From the NCBI GenBank assembly GCA_037893245.1, contig JBAIAA010000074.1, positions 1,178,001 to 1,242,000 of the forward strand: 64,000 bases of DNA, in the 5' to 3' direction. The stretch comes from Crossaster papposus (lineage: Eukaryota; Echinodermata; Asteroidea; Velatida; Solasteridae). The first letter of the stretch is position 1. Each line of letters opens with the position of its first letter. Below are positions 1 to 11,348 of this stretch, one piece after another. The notes under the pieces are model-generated. The model was not told the origin of the DNA and ran no database searches. It was given only the letters and a program-made list of their open reading frames with translations. The position numbers and the translations under genes are program-made.

Positions 1-881
1 GCTGGTCCTTCTGTTGTTACCGGGCATGGACCTGTAGGCCTTAATGAGCATCCCCGGTAACCCACCGCTGTAGTGTTGACCCAGAAGTGCCATTATCAAT
101 TAAACTCCCTGTTTGATCTAGGTGTTTAATGTGTTGATCGGGAGAATGGCTCGATGGGTTGTGTGTGCTCGGTTTTCAAGTCAGAGAGAGTCCAGGTTGA
201 GTGTTTGTCTTTCCACCAGCATCAAACGATTCAATGGCTCACCCATATCCAATCTGCTGGCTTGTTGACAGGGTTTCTAATGTAGTGTAGGCTGTTGCGC
301 CAAAGAGACCACAGCTACTGCATACAAAAAAAACCAGTGCACTCAACCTGTGTTAACACGAACCCAAAAGAACATTAATAGGCAAAGCAAACAATCGCTG
401 ACATCAAATTGAATTAGATTAGTTATTAGGAAAGTTGGCAGCGATCTAACAGCACCGTATTAAGGGGAATAAATAGTCTTATATGTACCGGTACGTTGAG
501 GGGTTTCGTAGGAGTGTGCGCAGCTACAACAAACTGAGAAACTTTGGGTTGTCGTGGATGTGGTCTGGGGCAACCGTTTTGTATTGTTTAAAAACTCGTG
601 GACTTTATCCCCGGATTTCAATTTATGTTCCTAGGGGACATGCGTAGTACATACACTGCACACACGCACAGGCACGCGTTAAGCCATCACACGCCCTACC
701 TGATCAATATTTGTAGTTCAGATCAATATTTGTTATTCATTTATTGGAATGACCAAATGGAACTTCTCATTTTTAATTCTTAATAAAGTTACTACAGTAG
801 AACCACTAAATGTTACATAACATAAAGTGATTCTTATTTTTACGGAAAAGTAAAGCTTCCTCTGGTTTGTGACAGCACATA
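1..881. other. No gene recognised
   Basis: I see no exon with convincing coding character and splice sites here, and no clear inverted-repeat element. The sequence is AT-rich with short CA-type stretches near 650-680. Confidence 0.5.
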
Positions 882-1332
882 CATGTGACCCGCTCCATCG
901 AAATCAGGAATAAGTCTCGAAATGACTTTTTGATATGCACATGGTGAGAAAGGGAATTTCATAAGCTTTCTAATGATACCCATCACAAGTGTGTTACTAT
1001 TTAGGTTAATGAGTTATGGTCTAATGAAGATGACAGGTGTATATTTATTTGCCGAATCCACATTCCGAGAACAACAGCTTTGAAATAAACAAAATTGACC
1101 AAAATCATAGGGACAGCCGAGCGCACACAAATCCTCTTCATTTTCATCGTTATTGATCGTTTTTACATACAAGACATTAATGACAATAATCTGTGATAAC
1201 TACACTTCCTAAAAATACAATGTTCAGAAAATCGACTTGGTCACGATTTTCACCCATGCGTTCACTTCAACGGCCGGTTGCGTAAAACGGCCTCAGCGAC
1301 TTATTCCTGATTACGATGGAGCGGGTCACATG
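882..1332. mobile_element. MITE, TGTGACC-end group (copy 1)
   Basis: The ends are inverted repeats: CATGTGACCCGCTCCATCGA on the left, and GGAGCGGGTCACATG closing the right, with complementarity extending about 35 bp to AATAAGTCG / CGACTTATTCC. Six more elements in this window share the outer TGTGACC and a following AAGTCGCA-like block but differ between them (59005, 60238, 61075, 62313, 62968, 26354). There is no transposase, so it is non-autonomous. Confidence 0.8.
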
Positions 1333-1827
1333 CAAAAATGTGCCGAGTCCAGTGTTTCTATGGGGAACACAATTTTGTACACAGCTTTTTTTCACAGACA
1401 CTATGCACAAAAAGATAGTCTGTACGAGCCTCCACCTAGTTATGGGGACAGGCTCTTTTGTTTGGAAAAGAAGACAGACCGAGTATTGGGGACTTTTTCG
1501 AGTCTCCATACATAGCGCGTTGGGTCTTCAGTAAAGGTAGAACAAGGGAAAATTGGGTTAGGGTATAATGAAAGAAAATGAAGAAGAGGACAAATTAGGG
1601 TGATGCTGAAAATTTTAGAATTTTAGAGTGTTCTGAGTTTGAGATTAGAGAGATTTCAGTTTACACACAAACCATATGGGTTGTCCCCATAACGCAATGT
1701 ACCAAAAGAAATACTGTGTATTTTTGTGCTGCTGAACAACTGACCCAAAAGGTGACTTCTGCATCTACAGGATGGTTAAGATTATTATATCAGAATATGA
1801 GCTTCCTTACCACAGTAAAAACAATAC
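1333..1827. other. No gene recognised
   Basis: Short overlapping open frames at 1237-1534 on both strands run through the right end of the neighbouring MITE and have no recognisable domain. I see no splice-bounded exon. Confidence 0.45.
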
Positions 1828-2088
1828 CAGTCTATCATTGATGTGAATACTGATATCAGTGCCTCAATAATTTATTGCCTGTGAAATCAGCTTGGTCTGA
1901 AAAATTGTTTGAATAGAATTCATTGTGCCAAGGTAAGTATAAGATCAAGGGCCAATACAACGTACCAGTCTATCATTGATGTGATTACTGATTTCAATGC
2001 CTCCATAATTTATTGCCCGTGAAATTAACTTTATATCTGAAAAATTGTTTGAATAGAATTCATTGTGCCAAGGTGAGTATGAGATCGA
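1828..2088 (+). repeat. Tandem duplication, about 136-bp unit, two copies
   Basis: The block beginning ACCAGTCTATCATTGATGTG occurs at about 1828 and again at about 1965. Both copies run through the same TTGTTTGAATAGAATTCATT segment and end near GTGCCAAGGT. The copies differ at scattered positions, so this is a diverged local duplication. Confidence 0.8.
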
Positions 2089-2347
2089 GGGGCCAATTTC
2101 ATACAGTGTGTAAGCACCAACATTTGCTTACTGTAGCATAAAAATTCGTCCGTGGGAACAAAACAGGGTTACAAACCAACATTTTAGTTGATGTTTTTTG
2201 TTGTTTGTGACTGGTTTTCATCTGGTTTTTGCTTTGAATGAAAAGCACATGGAGTTTTGACAGATAACCTGTTTATAAATTACTGAGCAAGACTTTTTTT
2301 GCGCTAATTACATTTTTGTGGTTACATGTTTTATGAAATTGGCTCCA
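2089..2347. mobile_element. MITE, GGGGCCAATTTCAT family (diverged copy)
   Basis: The left end GGGGCCAATTTCATA and the right end TATGAAATTGGCTCC are inverted repeats. The inner sequence, with a GTAAGCACCAACATTTGCTTA-like block and a GTTACAAACCAAC block, resembles elements at 18342 and 52715. It is non-coding and non-autonomous. Confidence 0.65.
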
Positions 2348-2369
2348 GGTTGTTTTCAAATTCCCCTAA

Positions 2370-3112
2370 GGGGCCGTTCACAATTATCAACATTTTCACA
2401 AGCGTACAAACCGTACGCTGGGGGGGAGGGGGTTAATGCCCGCCGTACGCTTTCGCTTTCTGAAAAAAATGTCGATTTATTTTCCCGCCCGCCACAGCTG
2501 GCATTGCGCGCATCCTACCAACGCCGCGCGCAACGGGCCGAGCGAGGGCGCTGCATGGCCAAGTCGGTCGCGCCCCGGCCTCGCATCGCGTATTCGTATT
2601 GTGTACAGCAGCGCGGCAGTGTAATGTACACATGTACATGTACTGTACATGTACATACATACATGTACATAGCCGCTGCGTGTTTTTCGTGTACGCCGTG
2701 GGATATGCATGGTTCGTTCGTGGTTCAACTGGCACTGACAATGGCGGACAATAAATGTGCTAGCGCTAGTCGTGCTGTTGAATTGGCTAACTTGTTGAAA
2801 TTCCTCACTCAACGAGGATGTATTGTCCAAAAGAACCCGACCAACAAATACATGGAGTTTGTAAATGCCTTTGCGTTTGTTAATAATGATCAACGCAAAC
2901 GAGCAGATGTCGTGTCTGAGGGCCAGAGATTGTGGCGGAATGCAGACCGCGTGTACCGTGAAAAGCTGTACGACGAAGTCGTACTACTAGATCAAGCGTT
3001 ATCGAACAAAAATCAACATTTTCTTTGTACACTTTTAGGGGGGGGGAGGGGGGTCTTAAAAAAGTGTACGGTTTGTACACTTGGGAAAATGTTGATAATT
3101 GTGAACGGCCCC
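2370..3112. mobile_element. PIF/Harbinger-like element, TAA target duplication
   Basis: The ends are long inverted repeats: GGGGCCGTTCACAATTATCA on the left, and TGATAATTGTGAACGGCCCC closing the right, continuing through a TACAAACCGTAC block. TAA flanks both ends (2367-2369 and 3113-3115). A 3-bp TWA duplication and G-rich ends are typical of PIF/Harbinger. The interior has a GC-rich, CpG-rich stretch at about 2480-2620 that looks like a promoter, followed by an ORF at 2741. No DDE transposase is present, so the element is a deletion derivative or carries a captured or second ORF. Confidence 0.75.
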
Positions 3113-3115
3113 TAA
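2741..3115 (+). CDS. Small ORF inside the Harbinger-like element, function unknown
   Basis: This is an ATG-started ORF of 124 codons with context GACAATGGCGGAC, downstream of a CpG-rich segment. The first ~95 residues (MADNKCASASRAVELANLLK and on) look like real protein: a helical, charged stretch with aromatic and basic residues (WRNADRVYREKLYDE). The remainder reads through the right inverted repeat, and the stop codon TAA lies exactly in the flanking target duplication. Harbinger elements normally carry a transposase and a Myb-like protein. This could be a remnant of the second protein or a captured host exon; I do not recognise the family. The same frame is open upstream to 2318, but without coding character. 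Confidence 0.4.
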   Translation: MADNKCASASRAVELANLLKFLTQRGCIVQKNPTNKYMEFVNAFAFVNNDQRKRADVVSEGQRLWRNADRVYREKLYDEVVLLDQALSNKNQHFLCTLLGGGRGVLKKCTVCTLGKMLIIVNGP

Positions 3116-3245
3116 ACCTTTTGACCTTTTTAACAAATATTGTCATATATGACTCTTGTTTTCACTTTACACGAATGCATACCACCCACCTACAATGTAC
3201 GAGTTACATCAAGATGTGGAGCGAGTATTTATGAAACAAACTAAC

Positions 3246-3589
3246 TTAAAGGTAGGATACATCATTGGCAGATATATCAAAAATATTTACTACCGAATTA
3301 ATAAGAAATATCTTACTCATTTGAAAGTAAATAATAATTCTAGGCATCCAGCAAAATTATTGCGCTAGATATCCTGTAATTATTGAGATCGCGAAAAAAA
3401 CTAAATAACATAAGAATAATTGCTCGACGCCGGTTGAAAACACACGATGTTTTTCGTGCTTTTCTCGGCATCCATGATTGTAAAACGTCGGACAGGTCAG
3501 TTAAACGATATTTACTATAAAGTACAACCCCCCAAATTCACCCATTCATAATAATTCAAGCAATTACCAATGGTGTATCTTACCTTTAA
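3246..3589. mobile_element. TTAA-flanked MITE, AAAGGTAGGATACACC family
   Basis: TTAA sits at both edges, with AAAGGTAGGATACATCATT on the left and AATGGTGTATCTTACCTTT on the right as inverted ends. The interior carries the family landmarks AGGCATCCAGCAAAAT, GCGCTAGATATCCTG, GACGCCGGTTGAAAAC and GACAGGTCAGTTAAACGA. It is a full-length copy of about 345 bp with no coding capacity. Confidence 0.88.
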
Positions 3590-4966
3590 ACATGGTCACC
3601 ATGACAATAAAACAAGTGGTTGGTAACAATCATAAGAGCCATTTTAATTACGGAAAATTGTGAACACTTCCTTCGACGTCATTTCAAGTCAGAGCGACGA
3701 TTCATACACACACTATACACGGACAAAAATGTAATTTCCGGCAAACACAAAAATCAATTCACCCAGTCATCACACCAGGTGGCACTCACTTGTACTGTTG
3801 AAATGTACATTTTTTTCTCTACACCAAAATACTGTTGTACAAATTTATGCAAGAGCATTACAAGTAATTAGTGCAATAGTGTTAGAGACAAATTAGCGTA
3901 AGTTTTTCGGTAATAAGGAGACAGTGGCACTTTCATACATGTAGGGAGACATTTCAGTGTCTCTCTAAATGTCTAGCTACCCTAAAACACGATATTTGGG
4001 AGCTATTTTTGTCCTAGAGAAACTTGGGTTAGGGTAAACAAGTTAAGACTGTTTTAAGTTTGTGTACATCTCTATGGGATTGTCTCCCAAAGTGCATATT
4101 TGGAGGTATATTTTTTTGATTTTTTTATGATAATGTATATTTTCTGGTTTTAATTATAAATATATTTTTTACGGAAGTTGCACTTTGGAAGAGCCAATTG
4201 ATAGTAATTTAGTTTGCTCACTGGCAATCCTGCAGGAATGTGCATTTTTGTTTTTGGTTTGTCCCATTCTTTTTTTTTGTTCATTTTTGTAAAATGTATT
4301 CATATTTTATTGTTATAATCCTGCAAAATAATAAATAAACTGAAACGAAATGAAACTAATGAAAATTTATCTTCTTTGAATTTGACAGGTGGTTAGATTT
4401 GTTGGTTTGTAGTGATAGTTTGCGGCACAAAGGACCTACAGGTATCTGCACTATTAACCCCAAACCTCTTGGGTATCTTCTTCACTAGAAAGCATCCTAA
4501 ACCAGCAAAATCCACCAATTTTGTCATCAATAGCGCCACGACACCGCACCAGACAAAAGTTAAACCCACTAGCGCGCCTGGCCGCGGTATCCACATACAA
4601 CGGGCACACTGAATAAAACTTCATGCTAAGGATTTTGTTTTGGCCGCCGTTTACGTTAGGCCGCGTGCTTGCATAAGGTAAAAATCAACGCGCCGAACGA
4701 CTCCAACCGATAAGTAGGAATATGTTGCGGCTCCAACTCTAAATAACGAATCACCCAATATCATGAGCTTATTATATTTTTAGAGCTAGAGTTACTAAAG
4801 CTAGCTCTAGCCTAGTCTTTTCCTAAGACTACTGCATTCGACAGTGCGCTCGCTAACAACACGATCACAATCCCTCGATCATGCAGTGGTTGCAAATTAA
4901 TTAGGCATAGCGTCAGTTCACGCAGTCAACTACTTATTCAGCTAGTGGTCGCGCTGGCCTGCGTTG
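3590..4966. other. No gene recognised; weak MITE fragment at about 4446-4600
   Basis: The segment is AT-rich. At about 4446-4550 it resembles the 'AACCC..GGGTATCTT..ACTAGAAAG' family whose better copies are at 48220 and 51436. Nothing else has coding character. Confidence 0.4.
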
Positions 4967-5317
4967 CAGGCCCGTACGCAGGAGGGTGCGACAGGTGCGT
5001 ACGCACCCCCCCAAATTACCAAAAGGTCCACATTTTCCGGGGTAAATAATGGTATTTTGATGTAGAAATAATTGGCACACAAACAATTTTGGTTCCATTT
5101 TTGGTTCCATTTTTGGTCCTATTTTTGGTCCCATCAGTACAAATTCGCCCCCCAAATTACTAAAAGGTCCACATTTTCCGGAGTAAATAATGGTATTTTG
5201 ATGTAGAAATAACTGTACTGGCACACAACAATTTTTGGTTCCATTTTTGGTCCCATCAGTACAAATTTGCACCCCCCCCCCCCCCCCCCCCCCCCGCCCC
5301 CTAAAGAAATCCTGCAT
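4967..5317. mobile_element. MITE with CAGGCCCGTACGCAGG ends (copy 1)
   Basis: The element starts CAGGCCCGTACGCAGG and ends in AAATCCTGCAT. It contains an internal tandem repeat of about 120 bp in which the block AAAGGTCCACATTTTCCGG occurs twice. A second copy at 46030-46352 keeps both ends better. A run of about 20 C at 5273-5295 lies near the right end. Confidence 0.75.
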
Positions 5318-6385
5318 TATCTAATTATCGCTGCGTCACAAAATAATTCTGTGTGTGCGCATAGTACATGTTGATAATCGCAGTTCTGCGATCGGTGAAT
5401 GGCTTCCTAGAAAAGCCTGCGGCGAAATAGAAAAAATAAAATAAACCGCTGAATTTAATTTGCAAAGACCACTACGGGATCGAGGTAGCTAGACTAAAAA
5501 TCATGTCGATAGCGGGCGCACTCTGTTCTTTTCTCTATGGTCGAATGCAGTGGTCTTTGGCAAAGACTAGCCCTACGTGTAGCTAGTTCCTTCGGCATGA
5601 CCATGGTTCAATAATCTATACAAAAATTGTCACATAAAATAAAAGCAAAATGTAACCACCACTGCACTACAACAAAGTGAGGGTTTTTAGAGAAAAACTT
5701 TTAACATTTTGTTGCACTTTCATGACACAAACCATGGAAAAGTCTTGAAAAGTTAAAAGGACAGAACTTAATGCACAGTTTTCCGTTTACCACATGGTTC
5801 AGTCATTGATCAGAACTTTTGTTGAATCGTGGCATGCGCGCATGCCCAAAGTCTACTTCTAAAAATGAGAGGCATCGTCCTGTCATATTATTGCCTAATT
5901 ACATCTTTGAAATGGAAGTAGACTTTGAAAGAACCCAGAGTCAGTCTGCAAAGAAGTGAGACAATGGAAAGTTTCTTAATCTTACCTTTTATAGTTCAAC
6001 CTTCCTCCATGGTTCAACCAAGTTGCGCACTGACTTCGAAAACAAGTTTAGTCCAATACAAGTACGAAATTGATGAAATCAGCAACCCACAAACGCATGC
6101 TATTGGATTTAGAGTAAAAGTAACGGCACTTTCAAGTTGTAATACCGCAGCGGGTACGTCTGCACAAGTTTGTATGCGCATGCACTAACGTACCCACTGC
6201 AACAAAATTACACGTACACATGCGCAACCATTGTGACGTGCGTCTCAATGCGCGCACCGCGCATACAGCATGCAGCACCCACTGACGTACCTCTGTACGT
6301 ACGTACGTGGCAGCACCCGAACCTATATACGGCGCGGACAACATATTAAATATGATCTGACATCGACGCCAAAGCGCCGATTTTC
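5318..6385. other. No gene recognised
   Basis: There is no exon-like segment. The short palindrome GTACGTACGTAC lies near 6297 and GGCATGCGCGCATGCC near 5831; both are simple self-complementary runs. Confidence 0.45.
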
Positions 6386-6520
6386 GTGCAAGAACAAAAA
6401 ATGCATTCATGAAAATGCAAATTGGTCATGCAAGACCACCTTTTTATCAAGCAAGACCCAAACTTTAATGCAAGACCAAAATATTATCATGCAAGCCCAA
6501 AATTATCAATCATGCAAGAC
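6386..6520 (+). repeat. Degenerate tandem repeat, ATGCAAGACC core
   Basis: The core ATGCAAGACC (variants GTGCAAGAAC, ATGCAAGCCC) recurs about six times at 20-30 bp spacing, alternating with AAAATTATC-like AT-rich pieces. Confidence 0.6.
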
Positions 6521-6670
6521 AGACATTTTTATCACCCTGACCAGACCAAAAGTGTGACTGAAGACCCAACAAATCGGGCTGATTCAAGTTAAAATTGGCA
6601 AAAATTGATTTGTTCTTAATTTAAAAATTGAACCTAAATTTCGCGGACAGTCCCAGCCTCCTACGCCTAC

Positions 6671-7918
6671 TAGTCCAGGCAAAATACATAATTTTGTTTT
6701 GTTGACCTCAAACAAATTGCAACAAATTGTTTTTCACCACAGTGCACTTCTATAAGGTCCCTAGAATGACATACTAAAAATCTACAAAAATCCAAGTGGT
6801 GCAAATAATGTCTAATTTACATAAATCGTTAATCCCTGCCGTGTAATATGTTTATATTCCCATATTTGGGTATATATTTTATTTTTATTTTTTGAAAAGT
6901 TTATTTTGGCGAATATACTTACACATCCTTACTTCAATACATTTTCTAAAGCATGTAAGTGACTAAATAATTATGAAAATATAGTAATGGTCCAAAATGA
7001 CTACAATTATACCCTATCATTTGCACACATTTACCGTGTCTCCAGATGGTAGTCAGTATTGACGTGCTTCAAATTCACCAAGTTGCTTACTGGCACAGTG
7101 ATCATATTAAAACCTTATGGAAAATCATATGAACAATGATAACATTGTGATATTTAGCCCAGCAAACAAAAACTGGGAAAAAATAGTGCGTCCCTAAATT
7201 GGGCTAGCAAGTAGGTGAAGGGTTGCCTATATAAGGTGAGAGACTTGAACAAGTTCAAGGAAACCTCCCAAATTAAAGATTGTTGTTGCTTACAATAATC
7301 CTATCTACGTTAAAATGTATTTTGGGGATTTCCTTGAACTTGTTCAAGTCTCCCATGTTATAGGCAACCCCTTAACTACCTTTTCGCCCAATTTATGGAC
7401 ACACCATTTTCCTCCAGTTTTGGTTTGCTGGGCTAAATATCACATTGTTATCATAGTCCTATGATTTTTCATAAGGTTTTAATATGATAACTGTGCCAGT
7501 AAGCAACTTGGTGAATTTGAAGCTCACCAATACTGACTACTTGATGATATCTGGAGAAAGTGTAATGTGCGCACATTTATAGAGTCACGAAGTTGTCATT
7601 TTTGATAATTACTATGTTCTCATCACTATTCAGTCACTTATATGCATTAGCAAATGTTATTGAAGTAAGGATATGTAAGTAGAATCACCAAAATAAACCT
7701 TTCAAAAAATAAAAAATATATATATATACACCCAAATATGGGAATAAATATATTACGCGGCAGGGATTAACGATTTATGCAAATTAGTCATATTTCCACC
7801 ACTTGGAATTTTGTAGATTTTTAGTATGTAATTCTAGGGACCCTCTATAGAAGTGCACTGTGGTGAAAAGCAATTTGTTGCAATTTGTTTGAGGTCAAAA
7901 CTTATTTTTCCTGGACTA
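6671..7918. mobile_element. Foldback element: 1.25-kb near-perfect hairpin, TA target site
   Basis: The sequence from TAGTCCAGGCAAAATACAT (6671) to TTTTTCCTGGACTA (7918) reads as its own reverse complement over almost its full length, with a centre near 7290. Matching blocks include AGGGATTAACGATTTATG versus CATAAATCGTTAATCCCT, GCCAGTAAGCAACTTGGTGA versus TCACCAAGTTGCTTACTGGC, and GAACTTGTTCAAG on both sides of the loop. The element is flanked by TA, as expected of Tc1/mariner-type targets. It is non-coding. Confidence 0.9.
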
Positions 7919-8009
7919 TAGAGCGCATACGCGCGCTAGAAAACTGTTGGTACTTTGGGCCCGTTTTTAAATTAATTTAAAGCAAATGACTGGCGCGCGG
8001 TGAATCAAA

Positions 8010-8080
8010 AAAGACCAAGCGGGATTCGAACCCCCGTCGTCCGTCTGTGGGTTATGTTGCCTACCAACTTAGACTCAAGG
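8010..8080 (-). repeat. tRNA-derived sequence (B-box GGTTCGAATCCC)
   Basis: On the minus strand a B-box-like GGGGGTTCGAATCCCGC lies about 40 bases after an A-box-like TAAGTTGGTAGG, as in a tRNA or tRNA-derived SINE head. The acceptor arms do not pair well, so I call it a SINE head or tRNA pseudogene rather than a working tRNA gene. Confidence 0.45.
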
Positions 8081-8445
8081 CTTTTTCAACACAAATTACT
8101 CTATTATATTTCTGTACACAGATATACACTTCTCGTGAGGCAATTGGACAAATGTTTTTCTTTTCCTTAAGATTAACAACTGTTTAGGGTTAACCTTGCA
8201 TTTTGAGAGAAAACAATCCAACATTTCATTTTTTTTCAAAAACCTAATTGTAAAATTAAATGATATTGTGGCAAATTGTAACAAAAGTGCAAGTGAACCT
8301 CTTACAATATTTAATTGTTGAGAAAGATATAATTTTGGCTACTGGAAGTTCCAAGCCACTTCATTTTTAAACAATATTGAAAAAATAAAATCTAGGGTTT
8401 AGGGGCTCGTGTTTGACACTAGTTTCTTGGTGACGGCTCTGACCG

Positions 8446-8945
8446 TTGTTTGTGTAGCGCGCCCTCTTTTAAACGCAAAATTTAGTTGGTTCAACTCGAC
8501 TTGCATTTTGTCGCGCTTTAAACCCTGCATTGTTGGGTTATATATTGTTTTTATTGTTTAGCATTATTTTACTTCATGGTCATATTACAACCAATTATTG
8601 GATGGAGTTTTAATTCAATGCCATAAGTATTTATAGAGTTATCGCCTTGAAAACGAATGTGTTATAGGGGTTTTCCAGAAAAGTTATCCGTTATATTGGT
8701 GACTGCTATTTGTGTAGCGCGCCCTCTTTTGAACGAAAACAATAGTTAGTTCAACTTATTTGGCATTGTGTCGCCCTTTAACTGCATTTTTAGGTTTTAT
8801 TGAAAATGTAATAACAAATTCAAGGCTTAGCGGTTTGTCTCCGTATTTGACAAAGTTTTGTTTATGTCGTGACGTTACGACCGCTATTTGTGTAGCGCGC
8901 CCTCTTGTGTACGAAGTTAGTTGGTTCAACTCGACTTGCATTTTT
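8446..8945 (+). repeat. Imperfect tandem triplication, TGTGTAGCGCGCCCTCTT unit
   Basis: TTTGTGTAGCGCGCCCTCTT occurs three times (about 8449, 8708 and 8888). Each time it is followed by a short spacer, then AGTTGGTTCAACTCGACTTG (middle copy AGTTAGTTCAACTTATTTGG) and GCATTTT. Spacing is about 260 and 180 bp. Confidence 0.75.
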
Positions 8946-8990
8946 ACACTTCAACATGTTTACACTTTACTTTACACATATTGTAAGGGT

Positions 8991-9251
8991 TAAGAAGTAT
9001 TTTACTTATTTGAAAGTAATTATTGTTTGTAGGCATCCAGCAAAATGAATGCGCTAGATAATTGAATTTGAATTTGAATATAATTTTTTTTTAAACCAAA
9101 AGAACCACTACCCGACACCGGTTGAAAACGAACGCAGGTTTTTTTGCTTTTCTCAGCATTCATAATTTAAAATTTCGGACAGGTCAGCTAAACGATATTT
9201 ACTATACAACCCCCAAATCCACCCAATCATGATAATTTAAGAAATTACCAA
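8991..9251. mobile_element. Broken copy of the AAAGGTAGGATACACC MITE family
   Basis: Landmarks AGGCATCCAGCAAAAT, GACACCGGTTGAAAAC, GACAGGTCAGCTAAACGA and GAAATTACCAA are present in family order, but both inverted ends are missing or eroded. Confidence 0.75.
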
Positions 9252-9305
9252 GCATTTTTATTACAATTGTCCTAAATTTCCAAAAAAATGTGATGGGTTA
9301 ACCTT

Positions 9306-10139
9306 GAATTTTATTTCAAATTTGCCAAAATTTCATTTTTCTAAAAATGAAAATAAAATCGAAATTTCGACATCCTATTTTTGTATGGACTTATTTTTAC
9401 AGCCTTATTAATATTATTATTCGATATGATAAACAATTTTATTTCCTTCAAGCAACTACATTAGTAATGCCCCTGAAAACGATGTACAACTCCCCCAGCC
9501 CCTAATTGGATCTATTACGCCAATTAATTATAGAACACTGGCTGAAGTAACCGTTGTTGTTCGGTTTAGAAAATGAAAACGATAAGAAATTGGTAAGTTG
9601 TATACTATAGTACATCTACATCTACATGTACAATGTACATGTACATTATATCACAGAGAATTGAAGACACCTTTGCTGAAGAATTTTTGTAATTGGACTT
9701 TGTTTTTGGTTGAGGGTGTTTGTTGTAAATTTTGTGTTTTGATATTAAAATGTGTTTATTATATTTCAATGTAATAATTTTTGTGTGTTTTATTAATAAT
9801 TGTATTAATTCCTATTTCCCTGTACTTTCGTGTAGTTTTTAATTTAAATTCATCTTTCCCAACTGTTTAGATTATTAATAATATCAGCTGTTTTCATTTT
9901 TTGTATTTTGACTTTTTTTTATGGTTTTAGGTTGGTTTTTTTTCGGTTTTTTTATTTTTATATGTCTCGTTTAATTTGTTTGTGTTTCTTATCTTGTTTT
10001 AAACCAATTTATTTTAATTTTTAATTCATATTTATGTAACAAAGGGCCCTTAGGTGAAAGCAGTTTTCGAACTGATAAGGCCACCCTGTTAAAATAAGAC
10101 AGCAAATAATAAATAAAACTAAAGGACTTAAAACTTTTA
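9306..10139 (+). repeat. 830-bp repeat, copy 1 of 2
   Basis: This block is nearly identical to 16332-17189 in the same orientation. Shared landmarks are TTCGACATCCTATTTTTGTA, GGATCTATTACGCCAATTAA, GTAACCGTTGTTGTTCGGTT and AAGGCCACCCTGTTAAAATA. It has no coding capacity I can see. It is followed by a tRNA-derived block which, in the other copy, precedes it. Confidence 0.85.
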
Positions 10140-10690
10140 AAGGGATCGTATACGTTTGGTATTTCAATCCTATATAGCTACATTTAGATCCATAAATTCA
10201 TCCACATTTACTTCCGCGTCAGTTTATTGGGCTTTATTTTCCCTTCGTACAAAATCCAACAAAACCACAAAGTAAAAAAATAAAATACAAAAAAATACAA
10301 AAAAAATACAAAAACAAAAATACTGAGGATTCGAACCCACAACCTTTGGACAAGGAGGCTGGTACATTATCCATCAGGGTACCGCATATCGTTAACTTTA
10401 ACGAATGAACTCCGTCTGATATCTACACACTACCAGATTCATTACAAGCTGCCGAATTTATTGTACAGTACAACCATTTTACAATCATGCACACCCTATA
10501 TGCAATAAGAACAATTTTACACAACATTCCATACATATTTAGATCCATAAAATCATCCACATTTTTTCCGCGTCAGTTTATTGGGCTTTATTTTTCCCTT
10601 CGTACAAAATTCACTAAAACCACAAAGTAGAAAAATAAAATTAAAAAAAAATAAAGAAAAAACCCCGAAGGATTCTGTGAGGAGGCGTTC
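10140..10690 (-). repeat. tRNA-derived SINE-like block with internal direct repeat
   Basis: Read on the minus strand, 10322-10385 has a B-box GTGGGTTCGAATCC and an A-box-like segment. A flanking block, TTTAGATCCATAAA..TCATCCACATTT..CCGCGTCAGTTTATTGGG, occurs at about 10184 and again at about 10540, bracketing the tRNA-like part. The tRNA-like half (GGAGGCTGGTACATTATCC onward) recurs at 16223-16331. Confidence 0.6.
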
Positions 10691-11093
10691 TTAGCTGTTA
10701 TTGTTCAATTTTTATAAGTTGTTTTGTCTCTCTCCGCTGAACGGTGGCGCCCTTTATTTTAACATAATGTTCATGTAAAAGTTCGATGACCCAAGGCTCC
10801 TTACTGCTGGTGGCCACGCTGCTTACTGCCTGCACAATCTTTCACAGGTGAGAACGTCAATTTTTGACTGATTATTTGAACCTAGGTTTTGGAGATTACA
10901 CTCTAATGATACTTGTCCATTATTATTTCCAGTTTGTCCGCTTGGGTCTATGGCTCATGCCTATTGTACTTTTTATGTAAAACGTGGTACCAAAAAGTGT
11001 TATTTTGGAGTTTAGAAACTTGTGTCGAAGTGTCAAATGTTTAGCGGTGACAGTTGCCGTGCGTTGCGTTTCTGCCAGAACACATGCACATCA

Positions 11094-11348
11094 GGGCCCA
11101 ATTTCTTGGCTCTGCTTACCGTTAGCGAAAAATCCCTGCTTACTATAGCAGAAAATTCGGTGCTTACGGTAAACGTATTTCACGCGTTAGCAAGGAATTT
11201 TGGTCTCTGAGCATGCGTACAACCCGTAACTAAGGATTCTGTGCTTAAATACGGGGTGAGCACATAATTTTTCTGCTATCGCGGTTAGCGGAAAATGGTG
11301 ACCGTAAGCGAGGAATTCTGCGGTTAACAGAGCCAAGAAATTGGGCCC
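11094..11348. mobile_element. MITE with GGGCCCAATTTCTTGG ends
   Basis: Left end GGGCCCAATTTCTTGGCTCT and right end AGAGCCAAGAAATTGGGCCC are perfect inverted repeats. They continue with a GCTTACCG/CGGTTAAC block. It is related in design to the GGGGCCAATTTCATAGAGCTGC elements at 18342 and 52715. Confidence 0.85.

Noticed and set aside
2433-2893. Minus-strand frames of 102 and 138 codons over the CpG-rich part of the Harbinger-like element
   Set aside because: They are shadows of a GC-rich region with TGTACATG repeats and have no recognisable protein features.
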